The position numbers and the translations under genes are program-made. A stretch of DNA of 64,000 nucleotides, taken from positions 6,756,501 through 6,820,500 of the forward strand of contig JAFREQ010000030.1 in NCBI GenBank assembly GCA_025331565.1, given 5' to 3'. Of the stretch, positions 24,479 to 37,400 are shown piece by piece. The notes under the pieces are model-generated. The model made no database searches and was not told the origin of the DNA. It saw nothing but the letters and a program-made list of their open reading frames with translations. Source of the stretch: Holacanthus passer. Taxonomy: Eukaryota; Chordata; Actinopteri; Pomacanthidae. Within the stretch, counting starts at the first letter, position 1; each line of letters opens with the position of its first letter.

Positions 24479-25240
24479 TGTGACGGGGAGTGGGGAAGGA
24501 CTCAGGCGCAGACACCCGGATTGACGATAAATACGTCTTTTAATGCAAATGCAAAATCTCAAATAACAAAAAAAAACTCACTACAGGGTAAAGTCCAGCA
24601 TAGTCCAGAGTCTAAACAGAACAGGTCCAAAGTCCAAACAAAAATGAATAACCAAACAAATCCAAACACGATGAAAGCACTGATGGCAAGAGGCAACAAG
24701 AACAGGGGAACAGAAAAGAAAACAGAGGAGAACAAGAGAAGAGGAAAGAGGAACAATCCAGCAATGGCTGAGTGGGGTGAAATGGCTTATATAGAGTCCT
24801 GATTAGTAGTGGGCTGCAGCTGAGAACACAGGTAACTAGATGAGGTGGGAGTGGCAGACAGGTAAGGTGAGGCAGAGGCGGGGTGAGTGGAGAAGAACCG
24901 GGACCTGAGGTGAGAATCTATGGCAGGTGGATAGTGACAGACTGACAGAACTAGAACAGGTAAACAATGACAGGCAACAAAGACATAACCAAGGCATAGA
25001 ACACAGACAGAAAACCAAGACAGAAAACTACAACATAGAACTAAGAAACAACTAGGACACACAACATGACAGAACTACGACATCAGAACTACGACATGAC
25101 CGACAGAACTGAAAGAACAGGACCATACTGACCGAAAACTAAAACATGAAAACTAAGGTAGGTAAACTAAGAGAACTAAGGCAGGAGAAAATCAAGGCTA
25201 AACAAAACTACGCCGAGGCCTAGCAGGCAGAACTGTGACA
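24479..25240 (-). mobile_element. Probable solo LTR (Ty3/gypsy-like)
   Basis: A 762-bp unit that on the minus strand starts TGTCACAGTTCTGCC and ends CCCCGTCACA, the TG...CA form of an LTR, with the tgcgcctgagtcc block near its end that I associate with fish LTRs. Flanks are acaac (24474-24478) and acagc (25241-25245), an imperfect 5-bp target duplication (4 of 5). No internal coding region adjoins, so it would be a solo LTR. Confidence 0.55.
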
Positions 25241-26408
25241 ACAGCAGCTTTTAAAAAGAATTGGAAACAAATATAAGCATTATCGTGAATTAAGCTCCTG
25301 TTTTAAAATGTGACCATGAAATTCAGACTGAGGCTGCCACAGTTTGACCTACTTTAGGAAGTAGCAGTCAGTAGCTCTGGTCTATATGTGGCTGCTGCTT
25401 AAGTTACACTGCTATTTTTCATGTGTGGTGGGGGGCAGTGCCTACTGCTTACCATGTCTTGCTGAAAAAGAAGCTGTTAAAAAAGTTAGAATAATAGGAT
25501 TGATATTAGTTATGTGATGTATCTGGTCTAGTCAGTAATGTGGTGCACCTCAGGGGTGAGACTCCTCCCTGCTGGCCAGAACAATCCACATTTAGTTTTG
25601 GTTAATATATCAGATGTCAGATATGACAAGTGATATGGTTTGAGGGGCTGAAACTTTGTGGGGTGGTGTGGAAATGATTACCTGCTCCTGAATGCAGCAA
25701 AGACCAAGGAGGTGGTAAAAAAGTGGAAAAGAATTTACTCTAAAATACCTTATTTCCATTCTCGGTGAGGAGGTGGACATACTATAAATGTCTGAGTCCA
25801 TCATGCCTACAGACCGGACTGATACTGCACATGATCTACTAGTCTTTTGTGGATAATTAAATACTCCTTGCTGCAGCATCAGGAAGGCTGGCTCTGTGCT
25901 GGGGACTTGGAGAGTAGGATGCTGCACGAACTGTTAATTTGCATTACCAATGTTGACCTATAACTGCAGAGTATCTATCTATCTATGTAAAGATACATGT
26001 CTGGTGGAACTGATGATCTAAGAATTCATTGAGAATGAATTAAAAAGCTATGATGACATGACAATGTTGATCACTGGCAAAGTCACTACAAAACTAAATG
26101 TACTTAATGTAGCCTGGTGTGTGTGATGGATATCCAAATAGGAATTTGATCAGAAGTCATATTTGATGAGATTCAATGAGATGATCCTATGTGGAACACA
26201 GAGTTAACGATCAGACTCCATGTGGGTTTATATCAGACAGATGCACCTTATCGCATGTTTTCTCTACTACACACACAGAGCTGATGGATGTGTGTCGGTC
26301 AGGGTTTGTCCACTTGAAGGGCAAACACAGTCTTCCTCCTCCAACACGTGAGAGCACATGTGAGCTGGTCATGTGCGCTTAACACACAACAACAACAAAG
26401 CCGCTCAG

Positions 26409-26413
26409 CCAAT
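26409..26413 (+). promoter_or_regulatory. CCAAT box upstream of asb5-like first exon
   Basis: gCCAATcag lies about 75 bp before the chosen ATG (26489) at the edge of a locally GC-rich patch. It is compatible with a core promoter, but an in-frame ATG at 26417 means this stretch could also be transcribed. Not proven. Confidence 0.3.
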
Positions 26414-26488
26414 CAGATGGCTCCGCTGGCTCTCAGCGCCGCTCCGCTCCGCTCTGCTGCAGTCAGTGTGAGCTCCAGCCCGGGCAAC

Positions 26489-29400
26489 ATGCCGGAGCTT
26501 CCGTCCGCAGAGGTGTCCCGGAAAAGAGGCGCAGAGCCCGGACCGCTGCCCGAGCACGTCCCGGAGAGGAAGAGGGCCTGCTGGGGCATTCTGACCAGCC
26601 AAGGTCGGTACTCTGCTGTGCTGTGGTTAAAAGCACAGGCTGTTTATGCTGAAGGTAGAGATTGGCTGTAGAAACTGCTTAAACCTTGACAATATAGTAT
26701 AATGTTGTAACATCAGTGAAGAGTTCAATGATGTAACAGATTAAATACATTGTACACAAGTTGTTGGCAGCTCTGTGGCTTTTACAGTATGTCTGACATC
26801 TGATGCTGAACTGGACTCTTGACAGCTGTAATCTGTCCTTTGCTTCCAGGTTTACTCATAAAAAAACCCCAATCTAAATATAAATGTAAAAATATACAGT
26901 CATGTGTTTGACAAAATGTTGAACCTCTCTCCATCTTTGCTTATGAACGACTGAGTCTTTCCAGGATGAACCTTTCATACCTAATCATGATCCTATCACC
27001 TGTTACCAATGAACCTGTTTACCTGTGGAAGGATCCAAACAGGTGTTTTTGGATCAGTCCACAACTTTCACAGTCTTTTGTTGCTCCTGTCCCAACTTCT
27101 TTGAAACATGTTGCTGCCATCAAATTCAAAATAAGCAGATATTTACAGAAATCAATGAAATATTAAATAAAAAATTCTGTTTTACTTAATTTTTACAGTG
27201 TCCCAACTTTTCATGTATAGGAGTTGTATAAACCACTTCTCATATATCCTATCTAGCATTATATGAGCAAGTGCCGTAGTGTTTTTTGCATAGCTTCCTC
27301 TTTTTTATGATAATATCTTGAAATGTAAAAAGGGATGGGGTTAAAACGAGCAGTCAGGAAAAAGTGAGCCCTCAGATAAATAATCATGCTGTGCATTGCT
27401 CTCGTAAACATAAACTGAAATCAAAAAACTGGTTTCTGAACATGCAAAAAACTAAATAGGATGCCATGGGTTCTACTGACTGCTAATACCTGTGTCATAC
27501 TACTATTAATTTTCATATCACTGTCTATTTGTATCTCATGAGCTTAAATTTAAAATCATCTGTTGACCAAGAACAGTATCATGGTTAACAAAGGCATGTT
27601 CATCAGGCCCTGCAAACAGCTGTATAAAAACTCTTGGAAGATCAGATTATAGTGGGGATGTGTCCAAATATGTTTGATTCTCAAAAGTAACAAGCTGAAA
27701 GTGTCCAGCCACTTTTTGCAGCAAATGTTCAGGGGTGCCTAGCATGATGGAAGGGCTGTAAAGTTCTTTCCTCATGTACAATGTTTAATGAAAATGTGAT
27801 GTGACAAAAATGTACTGGAATATTTAAATCTAGATTTAGAGAAAAATTTCTTAACATCTCAAGATTTGTGTGTGAGTGTGCGAATGCTTCCTCCCACAGC
27901 ATCAATTTTAGCCATTTTAAAAAAGTATATTTTGGCTTAAAACTGTATGTTAAACTCAGAATGCTACTACTGCTACTAGGTAATACTACAACTACTAAAG
28001 TTATAAGAATATTATAACATGGAGGATTTTAGTTTTATTAAAATATCACAGGAGGGTCAGTTCAGTATAATACAGGTTAGACAGTTCAATCATATAATAA
28101 ATGAGTAGCTAAGCAGGATACGTTCACATCCAGAAGTGGATAACAATGACAGAATCATGTGTGACCTTTGGGGCAATATCAAACCAATCCATCCGTCTAT
28201 CTACTGTACTTTTCTACTAGTGTTTTCTCCCCAGTCTTCATAACTCCTGTGAAGGCTTACAGCTCGCATGTCCTGACCGCTCAAATTATTAATGAACAGC
28301 GAGAGATGAAGTGAGGGGGTAGGTTAGGGACAGAGGCAGAAGAAGGAACAGACTGGAGGAGAGAAGCTTGGCTGTGTTTGTTTTTCACATCGGACATGCT
28401 GCAGTGTAGCCCATTCGTAATTTTTATTCCTGTATTAACTTGGCACTTGGCAGTGTGTGGCTACAAGTATAGGCCCTTATCTTCAGCAAGCCATGCTATT
28501 TGCTCGAGCCAGACATTATTTCAAACAAGCTGTATAGTAGGGTAGGCAATATGACAATAATGTGAGATGATATGAATGAATCTATGGAGATTTTACTGTT
28601 TATTACAGTATTATGTCAGTAGACCCAGATGTTAGTTTCTGAGTAGATGTGGAGTGTATCTCTAGGACTGAGTTTACAGGTATACTTACTGAACAAATTC
28701 AGGGAGTGTTAAATAGTTGTTCATCAGGTGTGCGAGTTTTGATAGGTGGTGAGTGATGTCATCATCTACATATTCCTCATATCTCTGTTTGGTGCAGTAA
28801 ATAGTACATGTCAGGCTCAGTTAGTTGTTAGTGGGCATTTTTTGTTAGACTATAGATCGATAACCAATATAATTTTTTTTCAAACATGAATATATAATAT
28901 ACAGAAACATTTTTAGTAAAGGTCCCTTAAATTAGTTTTTTTAAAAGAATTGTCACCATGATATGTACTATGTGGGGTAAAATGAAATCAATGCAGAATG
29001 TGAAACAGAGAAAACAGAGAGACATTGAAAGGAGACAAATGTAAAGGATCTTACAGACCATCTAAATAAATACGCCCGCCTGCCTCTTTAACTGTCCACT
29101 CTCAGCAGATTAGATGAGAATTAGAAGCTTTAAAACATGTTGTTCTTGGTCGCTCATAGCAGACTCAGTGGTTGAGCCAGTGACTTAGCTGGCTAAGCAG
29201 ATAGGTTGGGCTGAGTTGGTTTGATCTCGACACACTGATAAGAATGCAGCCAGTCGGTTATCTAGCTACTCATTCAGTTAGCTAGCAAGCTGGCTAGATG
29301 CTATTTTTAGTATTTGCAGTGTCTTGTCAGTGTGGCTGCTGAGGCGGCCTTCCAGTCTGACACACATGAGGACAAGCAGAAGGTCCTTTCATTTGCGCTG

Positions 29401-29951
29401 AATTCAAAATGTCTTACATCTACCAGTGGCTGGATGTGCCATGGGGAGACGGAGATATGGGTATGTTGTGGATCAGACTGTGTGTATATGTGGCGTATGC
29501 TCAGATGCAGTTACTGCAGTCACAGCTGTCAAGAAGGAGCTCACTAGCACTAAATATAACCACATGGAGCTGCTGAAGACCTGTTCCGAGCACACATTTG
29601 TCTTGAATTGAAAATGAGTGAAGCTACAAGTTTATTATTATTACTACAGTTTTTGAAATTAAAGCAACTATATGCACAATTATATGTGTTTTTAACATTT
29701 CTTTGTTTTGTCTTGTAGAAAATAAGAAAATCCTGGTGAAAATAAGTGTGTGTGTTGCTTTCAGCCCATTCATCATTGAGACTAACCCTGGTGGTTGCCA
29801 AAGTCAGAATTGTTCAAATTTCATACACGATGCATATAACACAACTGGAATTCAATGGCATAGGAAACATTGGAGAATGAGTATTAAAAATGCGACTCAT
29901 TTAGTATGCTAGTTAAGTGAAACATTTTACTACATTTGTAATAAAACTGTA

Positions 29952-29983
<32 letters not shown>

Positions 29984-32951
29984 TTGTATATGTATGTGTC
30001 TGTCCAGGGTCCTGGGCAGATCGCTCACCTCTCCATGAAGCAGCTTCCCAGGGCCGACTGCTTGCCCTGCGCACTCTACTGGCCCAGGTAACATATATAC
30101 ATATATACTGTGTGTCTGTGTGTGTATATAGTACATAATAGGAAATCTCAAATATTTTCATTTTTCATTAAAAACAAAAGGAGTTATGACATGTAAAATG
30201 AAGACGTATTTTAGCTTCTGCACTATTTCAGATTTGATTGAGATTTCAATCTATTTCCTTTCATTGTATCTTTTCCATTGAAGTATGCATTCATACTTCT
30301 CTTGCGTGATAATCAGATTAGCCCCTTTTCCCTATTTTGTTTTATTGTTAAATGTGTGTTTCTTTGTTGAATTGCTGAAGGCTTGAGTATAATTGAAATG
30401 ACCTTTTTAGGTCCATACTCACATGCTAACATACATATTCAATTATCACATTTTTTATTATTATTTTTTTTTTTCCAAATGTAATCTAGAGTATGCAAAA
30501 TGTATCTAAAAGTATCTAAAATGGTCCTAATTCTGAAAATTGAATTTGTCCTGAATCTCCTGGACACTGATATGAGACATATGAGACTGTAATATGCTGT
30601 GAGCTCTAAATCTTTAGTCATGTTTACTAGATGTACATCCTGGTCATATGGAAAACATTCAGCTGTATCCTTTCAAATTGAAGTAATTATTCTTGAATGA
30701 AACTGAATTGCTTGAGGTGTTTTGTTCCACATCTCTAGTGAAACTAATAACCTGTGGCTTATTGTTTTTTCATTACTGTGGGAGTAGTAACCTAAATTTC
30801 ACATTTGAACATTAAACTAGAAGCTTGGCCAGCAATTACCAGATTATGTTGCCTACCTGAAAACATCAAATTAACTTTTTTTTGTGTGCACTCTATTGCC
30901 ACACTCAATTTGACAAATAACCACTAAATGAGATAAAAAAAGCTTTTTTATTTTAGGTTTATTAAGTCTCTCTTCAGGTTATTTCTCTCCATTGTTGGAA
31001 AGTACATTGTACAAAACTAAGATGCTATTCTTGGTTTTGTGGTCTTTGTAAGTAAAAGAAGACCATGGTTTAAATTTAAATCTGCTTTAATGTAATGATT
31101 TATACACCAATGATAAAAAGTATGGTTGGGGTGTGTCACTGCTGTGTAACCTACCGCAATGGTGTAAACACTGCATGAGCTGGCATGATGATATTCCTAT
31201 ACAAGAGCAGCAGACATACAGATAGAAAGCTGTGAATCTTGGAAATATGCCCAAACTCCAGTCACCATCATTTACTCAGAATTCATTCAAATTAGAAAGG
31301 TTGATTCAAACAAGGAAGTGTGCTTCTTACACAGCTAGTCACGATACTGTGTGCTTTCATTTTTAGGGATATCATGCCAACATTATCACCATCGATCATG
31401 TGACCCCTCTCCATGAAGCCTGCCTGTCAGGACATGTGGCCTGTGTCAGAGCATTAATAAATGCTGGAGCTAATGTAAGTGTTTGTATCACCACCATTAT
31501 TATATGCTCACCATGAGTAAACTGTTATTTAACAGCTGCTGTGACAGTGTTAATTGCATTTATACACTGATTTGTGTGTGTTTGTAGTAGTAGACATAGT
31601 AACTGTATTGTATTGCTCACATATGTGTGTGTCTAGGTGAATGCTGCTACCATTGATGGTGTCACTCCTTTGTACAACTGCTGTGCCTCTGGGAGTGTCG
31701 GTTGCATGGAACTACTGCTGCAGAACGGGGCACACACATACACGCCACATACACACTTGCCCTCAGCTCTGCATGAAGCCTGCAAGAGAGGTAAATACAG
31801 TACACAGTATCACAATATCTCAAACACCACATCACCAGAGTTTGGTGGAATTTGACTGAAAGACTCAACTTACTTCTGCATGGTGGCATTTTCAGAATGA
31901 AACTGATTAGCTAAAGGCTGCTTCAACATGTATAGGTGAGGTTTTAATGTTTAACTACAGTAGGAAGGTCACATCCTGGTGAAAACCTGATAACAGAGAG
32001 CACAAAAGTACTGCTGAAGATGATAAATTCAAAGCAGCAGGGGGAGTATAACCTGCACTCTACAATTACGCTTCAATTCAAACATATTACTTCAGCATTC
32101 AAAGTTTGCAAATGTTTTATCATTGTGTGTGTGTGTGTGTGTGTACGCAGGCAATAGCCAGTGTGTGGAGTCCCTACTGTCTCATGGAGCGGATCCAGAC
32201 TATGAAGTGTCCCACTTGGGCTCTCCTCTCTACATGAGCTGTCTGCACCGACATACAGCCTGCTCAAAGATTCTGCTGCACAGAGGTGTGTGCCACTTAC
32301 TGCTACTTTCTGCCATTCTAACTTGTAGCACACTGGTGTTACCTCCTGTGCTGGTAGCAGGTGCCCACAGTTTTATATGAACCACCATTGTTTTCACACA
32401 AATTCTCTGTGTAATTCTCTTTATATTCTATCTACACCATGACTACATTTATATTTAATCTAATACATTACATTTTTGTCTCCTCTCCTCTTGCCCTTGT
32501 CTTCTCTAGGAGCCAGTGTTAATGTAGGCAGAGGAGGTGACAGTCCTCTGCATGCAGCTGTCAGACAGGACAGTGCTGATCAGGTGTCAGTGTTACTGGA
32601 CTATGGAGCTGATGTCAACATCAGAGACAGCAACAATAAGCGACCTGTGGAGCTAGCGCCTCCTGGTGGAAAAACACAACAACTGCTACTGACATTTGAA
32701 GGTACTGCAATAGCCTCTACTGCAGGGATTCTTAATACTGAGACATGGAACCACTCAAAATTCAAGCTGAGCTGTGTAACAGTAAGAGGAAATCACTCTG
32801 TCTCTGTCTCTCTCTCTCTCTAGTTTCTCCAAGAAGTCTCTGCCAGTTGTGTCGTATACAGATAAGGAATCTGATTGGTCGATCCAGACTGAAGCTGCTC
32901 CCTTTCCTTCCTCTCCCTTCCCTGCTCACTAACTATCTGGAGCACACGTAG
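26489..32951 (+). CDS. asb5: Ankyrin repeat and SOCS box protein, ASB5-like
   Basis: Substrate-recognition subunit of a Cullin5-ElonginB/C ubiquitin ligase. Exons: 26489-26603, 30008-30087, 31367-31474, 31637-31790, 32151-32285, 32510-32701, 32824-32951; all phases join, giving 303 codons plus TAG. GSWADRSPLHEAASQGRLLA begins the ankyrin array and is shared with mammalian ASB5; about six ankyrin repeats follow (TPLHEAC, TPLYNCC, ALHEACKRG, SPLYMSC, SPLHAAV). The C-terminal SOCS box shows the BC box SLCQLCRIQIRNLIG and Cul5-side LPLPSLLTNYLEH, closest to ASB5 among ASB5/9/11. Lying between spcs3 and galnt7 supports ASB5. The N terminus MPELPSAEVSRKRG is hydrophilic, unlike the hydrophobic start of long human ASB5; an in-frame ATG 72 nt upstream is possible. 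Paralog a/b is unknown. Confidence 0.87.
26944..27232 (+). mobile_element. Degenerate fish DNA-transposon end
   Basis: Sequence running from cctgttaccaatgaacctg through tttgttgctcctgtcccaac to gtgtcccaacttttcatgta resembles the terminal part of a very common non-autonomous DNA transposon of teleosts, whose end reads gtcccaacttttttggaatt. Only one end is seen. Recognition is from memory, so family name is withheld. Confidence 0.5.
29958..29983 (+). repeat. (TC)n tract before asb5-like exon 2
   Basis: About 13 TC units ending about 24 nt before the acceptor at 30007; it can serve as the polypyrimidine tract of that exon. Confidence 0.8.
30140..30240 (+). repeat. Isolated terminal fragment of a Tc1-like element
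   Basis: gagttatgacatgtaaaatgaag followed by cttctgcactatttcagatt matches the inner terminal inverted repeat of the Tc1-like element at 48,615-50,003. No transposase or second arm is recognisable near, so it is a relic or the end of a deleted copy. Confidence 0.6.
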
Positions 32952-34439
32952 GATGATGGACACACATGCGGCATGACAGTAAATTCAGATGCCATCTCTT
33001 TGACATTTTAAATTTGGATGTGCCAAGCCTCTTATTAACCACATTTCATGTTAACATATCACAATGGTTTACACTGTATGGTTGAGTTTGTCCACTACAA
33101 CATCACTTCATCAAAACACCCTCAAGATTTGCACACAGTACTCTGGTAGATAGTACATTGTCTTTGTGTTGGCATAATTATCTGTATGTGTATGTAAATA
33201 CCAATAAATGATCCATGCCATGACCTCAGTGACCTGTCCAACACACTCACTGCAGTGAGCAGAAAGGAGGGTTCCTCTGTTAGTTTGCTACAACCGTACA
33301 TGGGGCCAGTGGACTGTTTGTATCCCAGTTTCCGTCATTACAGGGTTTGCGTATTTTGTCAACATTGTCAAAAGGTAATTTATCAAGGGGTTCATTGTGT
33401 GACTAATCATTTGTGGTTGACAGCAGACTTAAACAGGCATTTAGCTCGTAGTCTAGTAAGATTCTGAGTCAAAGTCAGCCTGAGCAGTAGCCTAAAACTC
33501 ATTTGTTCTGCCGTGATGCTTGCCAATGTGTTTCCTTAGGCCTTTGTCTCAGGTATAGCAACATGACAATGACATTTTAGAGGTGACGCTGTGACGTTTC
33601 AGCATGCTCTGAAATTACCTGTACACACCTATAATCCAAATCCTCACTTTGCAGTCTTCAGTTTGTGTTGAAATTGACAGCAGAATTTACACAAACTACT
33701 CTACAAGCATTCATTATTATTATTCGAATAATGATAATAATAATTGTGTGTATAATTCAATTGTCCTTCCATGCCTGCTGTTTCCTTGCCTCCATGGGAA
33801 TCACGGAAGACTTTGATCTCAGTACACTTATATGATGTGGGCGTTACAACAATGAGCCACAGCCTTTCTAATAACAGACCCACACGTCATCAAACCAACA
33901 ACCAGACAGACCTCCTGTTCCACATGCAGTAAACCCGGCTGTCATATCCGTGAGTCCATGAGAGAGAGAGTGTCTTTTGGCACTCAAAGCCCTGTCAGGA
34001 ACTCAGGGCCACAATTTCAGTACTTACAACTGGAATGTTAAGAAGTATACTGAAAATATTACACCGTAATTTATACATCAGGCAGCACTGTCAGAGGAGG
34101 TGAGCTGTTTAACTGGGCTCCAGGCGTGTGTCTCTCGGCGAGACAGAGCTGCTCTACAGGGGGCCGCTGAGCTGGAGCCGTGTCAGCAGCAGCAGGTCAG
34201 GGGCAAGAGCTGTCAAGAAGGAGACAGGGACAAGAACCGGAAAGGAGCAGCTTCCACCACCATAGTGGAATATAACATATCATTTTAACAGGAAGTCGTG
34301 GTCGTACTGCTGCCGGTCGTCGAGTTAGTACCAGCCTTGTACTTCAAACTTGCAACATCCGCCAGCCGGTTAGCTCTTCCCAGGAGCTGTAGCAGCTAAC
34401 CTAGCTTAGCTGTTGGCTTCTCGACTACTAGCTTCCAAG
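32952..34439. other. Intergenic region with asb5 3' UTR and galnt7 5' region
   Basis: The first 300 bp are probably asb5-like 3' UTR. From about 33,950 to 34,439 the sequence becomes less AT-rich and probably holds the galnt7 promoter and 5' UTR. No TATA box is evident and no convincing ORF is present. A short gattat-type (ATT)n-rich patch lies near 33,712-33,745. Confidence 0.5.
33203..33208 (+). promoter_or_regulatory. Polyadenylation signal of asb5-like gene
   Basis: AATAAA about 250 nt after the TAG stop, in a 3' UTR-like stretch. Confidence 0.45.
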
Positions 34440-37400
34440 ATGAGGCTGAAAGTAGGATTTATTCTACGGAGTCTGCTTGTCGTTGGGACGTTCCTTGGTT
34501 TGGTGGTGCTCTGGTCTTCTTTGTCGCCGAAAGCCAACGATGAAAACCCCTTTGGAAAACGGGTGAGTTGTCAATAGCCAACCAGTTAACCCTAAACGTT
34601 AGCGTCCAACAGAGAGAACTACACCTAACAGTTACCAGTGCTAGCATAACTCCAATACAGCACGTCAAAATGTATCATACATTTAACTTAGCAATGCAAA
34701 ATGAGTTGAAGTCTGTGGATGGTGACAGAAGGGTCGTGGTAGCGGTGGTTTGCGTGTCTTCAACAGTAAAAACATCACTCCTAATAGAGAACACGCTTTT
34801 ATTCGGCTGTTTGGCCAGCTTTACTACATTGGTTGTCATGGAGATTGGTTCCTAGCTAGCTGCTAACAGCGGCTGCCTTGAGACTTTGTATGTTAATGAA
34901 TAGATGCATTTGGATGCACGTTGTATCCTCCCTCGTTTATTACCTCTATTAATATGTTACTGTTGACATTACGCTCTGCAATGACACGGATTCAAGCAGA
35001 CGGTAGACGGCAAACCGGATATCGTTTTAGTGGACGAGAGCAGGAAGGTAAAATGAGGTGAGGCCGGCGGAGAATACCGGTGACAGTAGACCAAAGTGAC
35101 AATGTTTCAACTTTTTAACCGTCCTCCGCCACGTAACATACAACCGGACGTTACGTAGTGTTCTCTCACCTACAGGCACATTAAAAACCTTATCTGGAGC
35201 TGGAGGCTCAGCACAAGCACCTGCATGCCAGGTAACTCCCAACTTTATTGTGTAGCTCCTTGCAACACGGTACAGCAGACAGAAGGTTCCTACCCACCTG
35301 TTTCACCTAATACTACACCCCTGTTTCCAAATACAAGATCTGTGGAGATGCATGAATAAACATTTTGAAAACTGTAAATGGAAAGCTCTTTGCTTTTCCT
35401 CATATATCGTAACATATATAGCAGTTTTGTAATTCAAGTATTATCAAAAAATTTCCCTAACTTTGAACATATGCTTCAGTAAACATCTTAAGGTGTAGTA
35501 ATATCAAAACAGAAAAATAGTCCTGTCAAGAAAGACTTGAAGTGCTTGACCACTGCTTCTAATGTCGTGGATATTAGTTTGTCCTCTTCAAAGTACCTTG
35601 AAAAATAGTCCACCACGACCAAGTAATGTTTGTTTTTTGCCTGAAACAAATGTGCTCCTGCAGTAGAACATGGCCTTGATGGGAGTTGAGTAGGCAGCAT
35701 TGTTTCACTGAGGTTTGTTCTCTCGCAGCCACATGTGTCAGCTCTCTGCTGAGGCTTGGCCACCACACTGACTGTGAAGCACTCTCCCTGCATTTGGTTT
35801 TTCCCAGATGGCCCTCATGCAGCTTGGTTAACATGTCTGTTTTCACTGATGCTGGCATTACTAAAGTAGCAGACCATTTTGAACCTGGAACACTCTTTCA
35901 GTTGAGAACTTGTCTGGCCATCCTTCCACACAGTGTTTATGTTGTCAGCATCCTGGTGTGTCTGAGTTTCTCTTAGCCTCTTTGCATGTGCTGTTTTGCT
36001 GTCCTGCCATTCCATCGGGCTGTTTTTGTTTTCTCGTGCTGCCCAGAAGGTGTTGTCTGTCTGCTGTCTACAGTCTGCCTGAATCCCTGTGAATGTAGCC
36101 ATGTGCTGAATGCAAAAGTCCAGCTCAGGATGTCCATCGATGTTAAGGGTTTCTTGTATACTGAAGTTGTGTCAGCTGGTAATGGAGCTCTCAGGTCACA
36201 GTGGTCATCCTGACACACCTTCCTGTGGATACTAAGACTTAATGATGCTGCTGGCCGCTGTGTTGTCTTCATACCTTTCCTTGAAAGAAGTGCGACATCT
36301 GCACAGCAATAACTTCCTGATTGTTCCTCATACTGTGAGGAGAGTCTGGTGGGTCCAGGAACACCTCATCAAACAGAAGCTTCATCAGGTCATTCAGATA
36401 ATCTGTAAAACATGGCAAATTTAGTGTAACTTGTACCTTAGTACTGTCATGTTTAACAGTGCCAACCATGTGCTGAAGAGAAATTTGGTCTTGAATGAAG
36501 GAGAGGCATGTAGCTGTTTGGTGAACAGTGCTAATGTCAAGGTGTGACAAGAGGAAATCAAAATGACAAAACAAAAATTTTAAATCCCTTGAAGAGACCA
36601 GTGATGAGACCTGCCCATTGTAATTGTATAATTCTTGAATCTAGCCTTTTACAGCTTCTATGTGTTTAATTTCTAGGCAATCAATTTTACTGACGTTAAA
36701 GTATTTTTCTACTTTAATTCATTTTCTGTAAGGATCATTCCCAGTGCTGATAGCCTGATATCTGTTGTGACATTTGCAGTTTTTTTTACTATGTTTATTC
36801 TAGTGTTTATAGTAATTCTTTTGACATTACAACCTTACAGAATTCCTTACTCCTGGTTTAAAGGAACAGTTTCTGAATACCGGCTGTGTGCATTTTGTCC
36901 GTAGACTGGGCGTTTTGATACTTTGGCAGTACTTATTAATTAATTAGATCAGGGTCATAACATAACCCTGTCAGGAAAAATTGTCCCTGTAATTGGTCAT
37001 CTGATAATTGATGTCCCATCTGGAGAAACACTTTGTGTTGTCAGGGGGAACTCTGGGTATTTGTGAGCTCTATTCTTGTTATTTAATTATATCAGCTCTG
37101 ACTGCAGTTTTTATTAAATTAAGAAGTTAAACTACATAAGCACAAAAAACCGAAATCCATTAAGAGAGTACAGTGTTACAATGTTGGCTTGCTGTGATTA
37201 ACTTCATGTGGAGTAGTGAGGAGAATGTGTTATCTTTTACAACCTATCTCCTGTATTTGGTCTTGAATAAACATAGCAGAGTGATGAATGTTATTAGATT
37301 GGTTAATGTTTGATCACTACATTCCCCTAAATATTAATCCCTCTGAATGTGACTTAAACACATCTTAATGTATATTAATATACCGGTAAAATCCTTTTGA

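Larger units (their letters stand above)
21471..26488. other. Repeat-rich intergenic region between spcs3 and asb5-like gene
   Basis: The genes diverge here. Close to spcs3 is an NRF1-like palindrome (gcgcatgcgt, 21951-21960). A poly-T run near 22242-22261 could be the reversed tail of a retroposon. About 23,500-23,620 reads as a short LINE reverse-transcriptase C-terminal relic on plus (LRWFGHLMRMP), followed to about 24,010 by a degenerate fish repeat (ggagttccagagctgaggga). A solo LTR occupies 24,479-25,240. I see no supported gene; open frames here are short and unlike known proteins. Confidence 0.6.

Noticed and set aside
24434..24802. 122-codon plus-strand frame, Asn/Lys-rich
   Set aside because: It lies within the probable solo LTR, is low complexity and resembles no protein I know.
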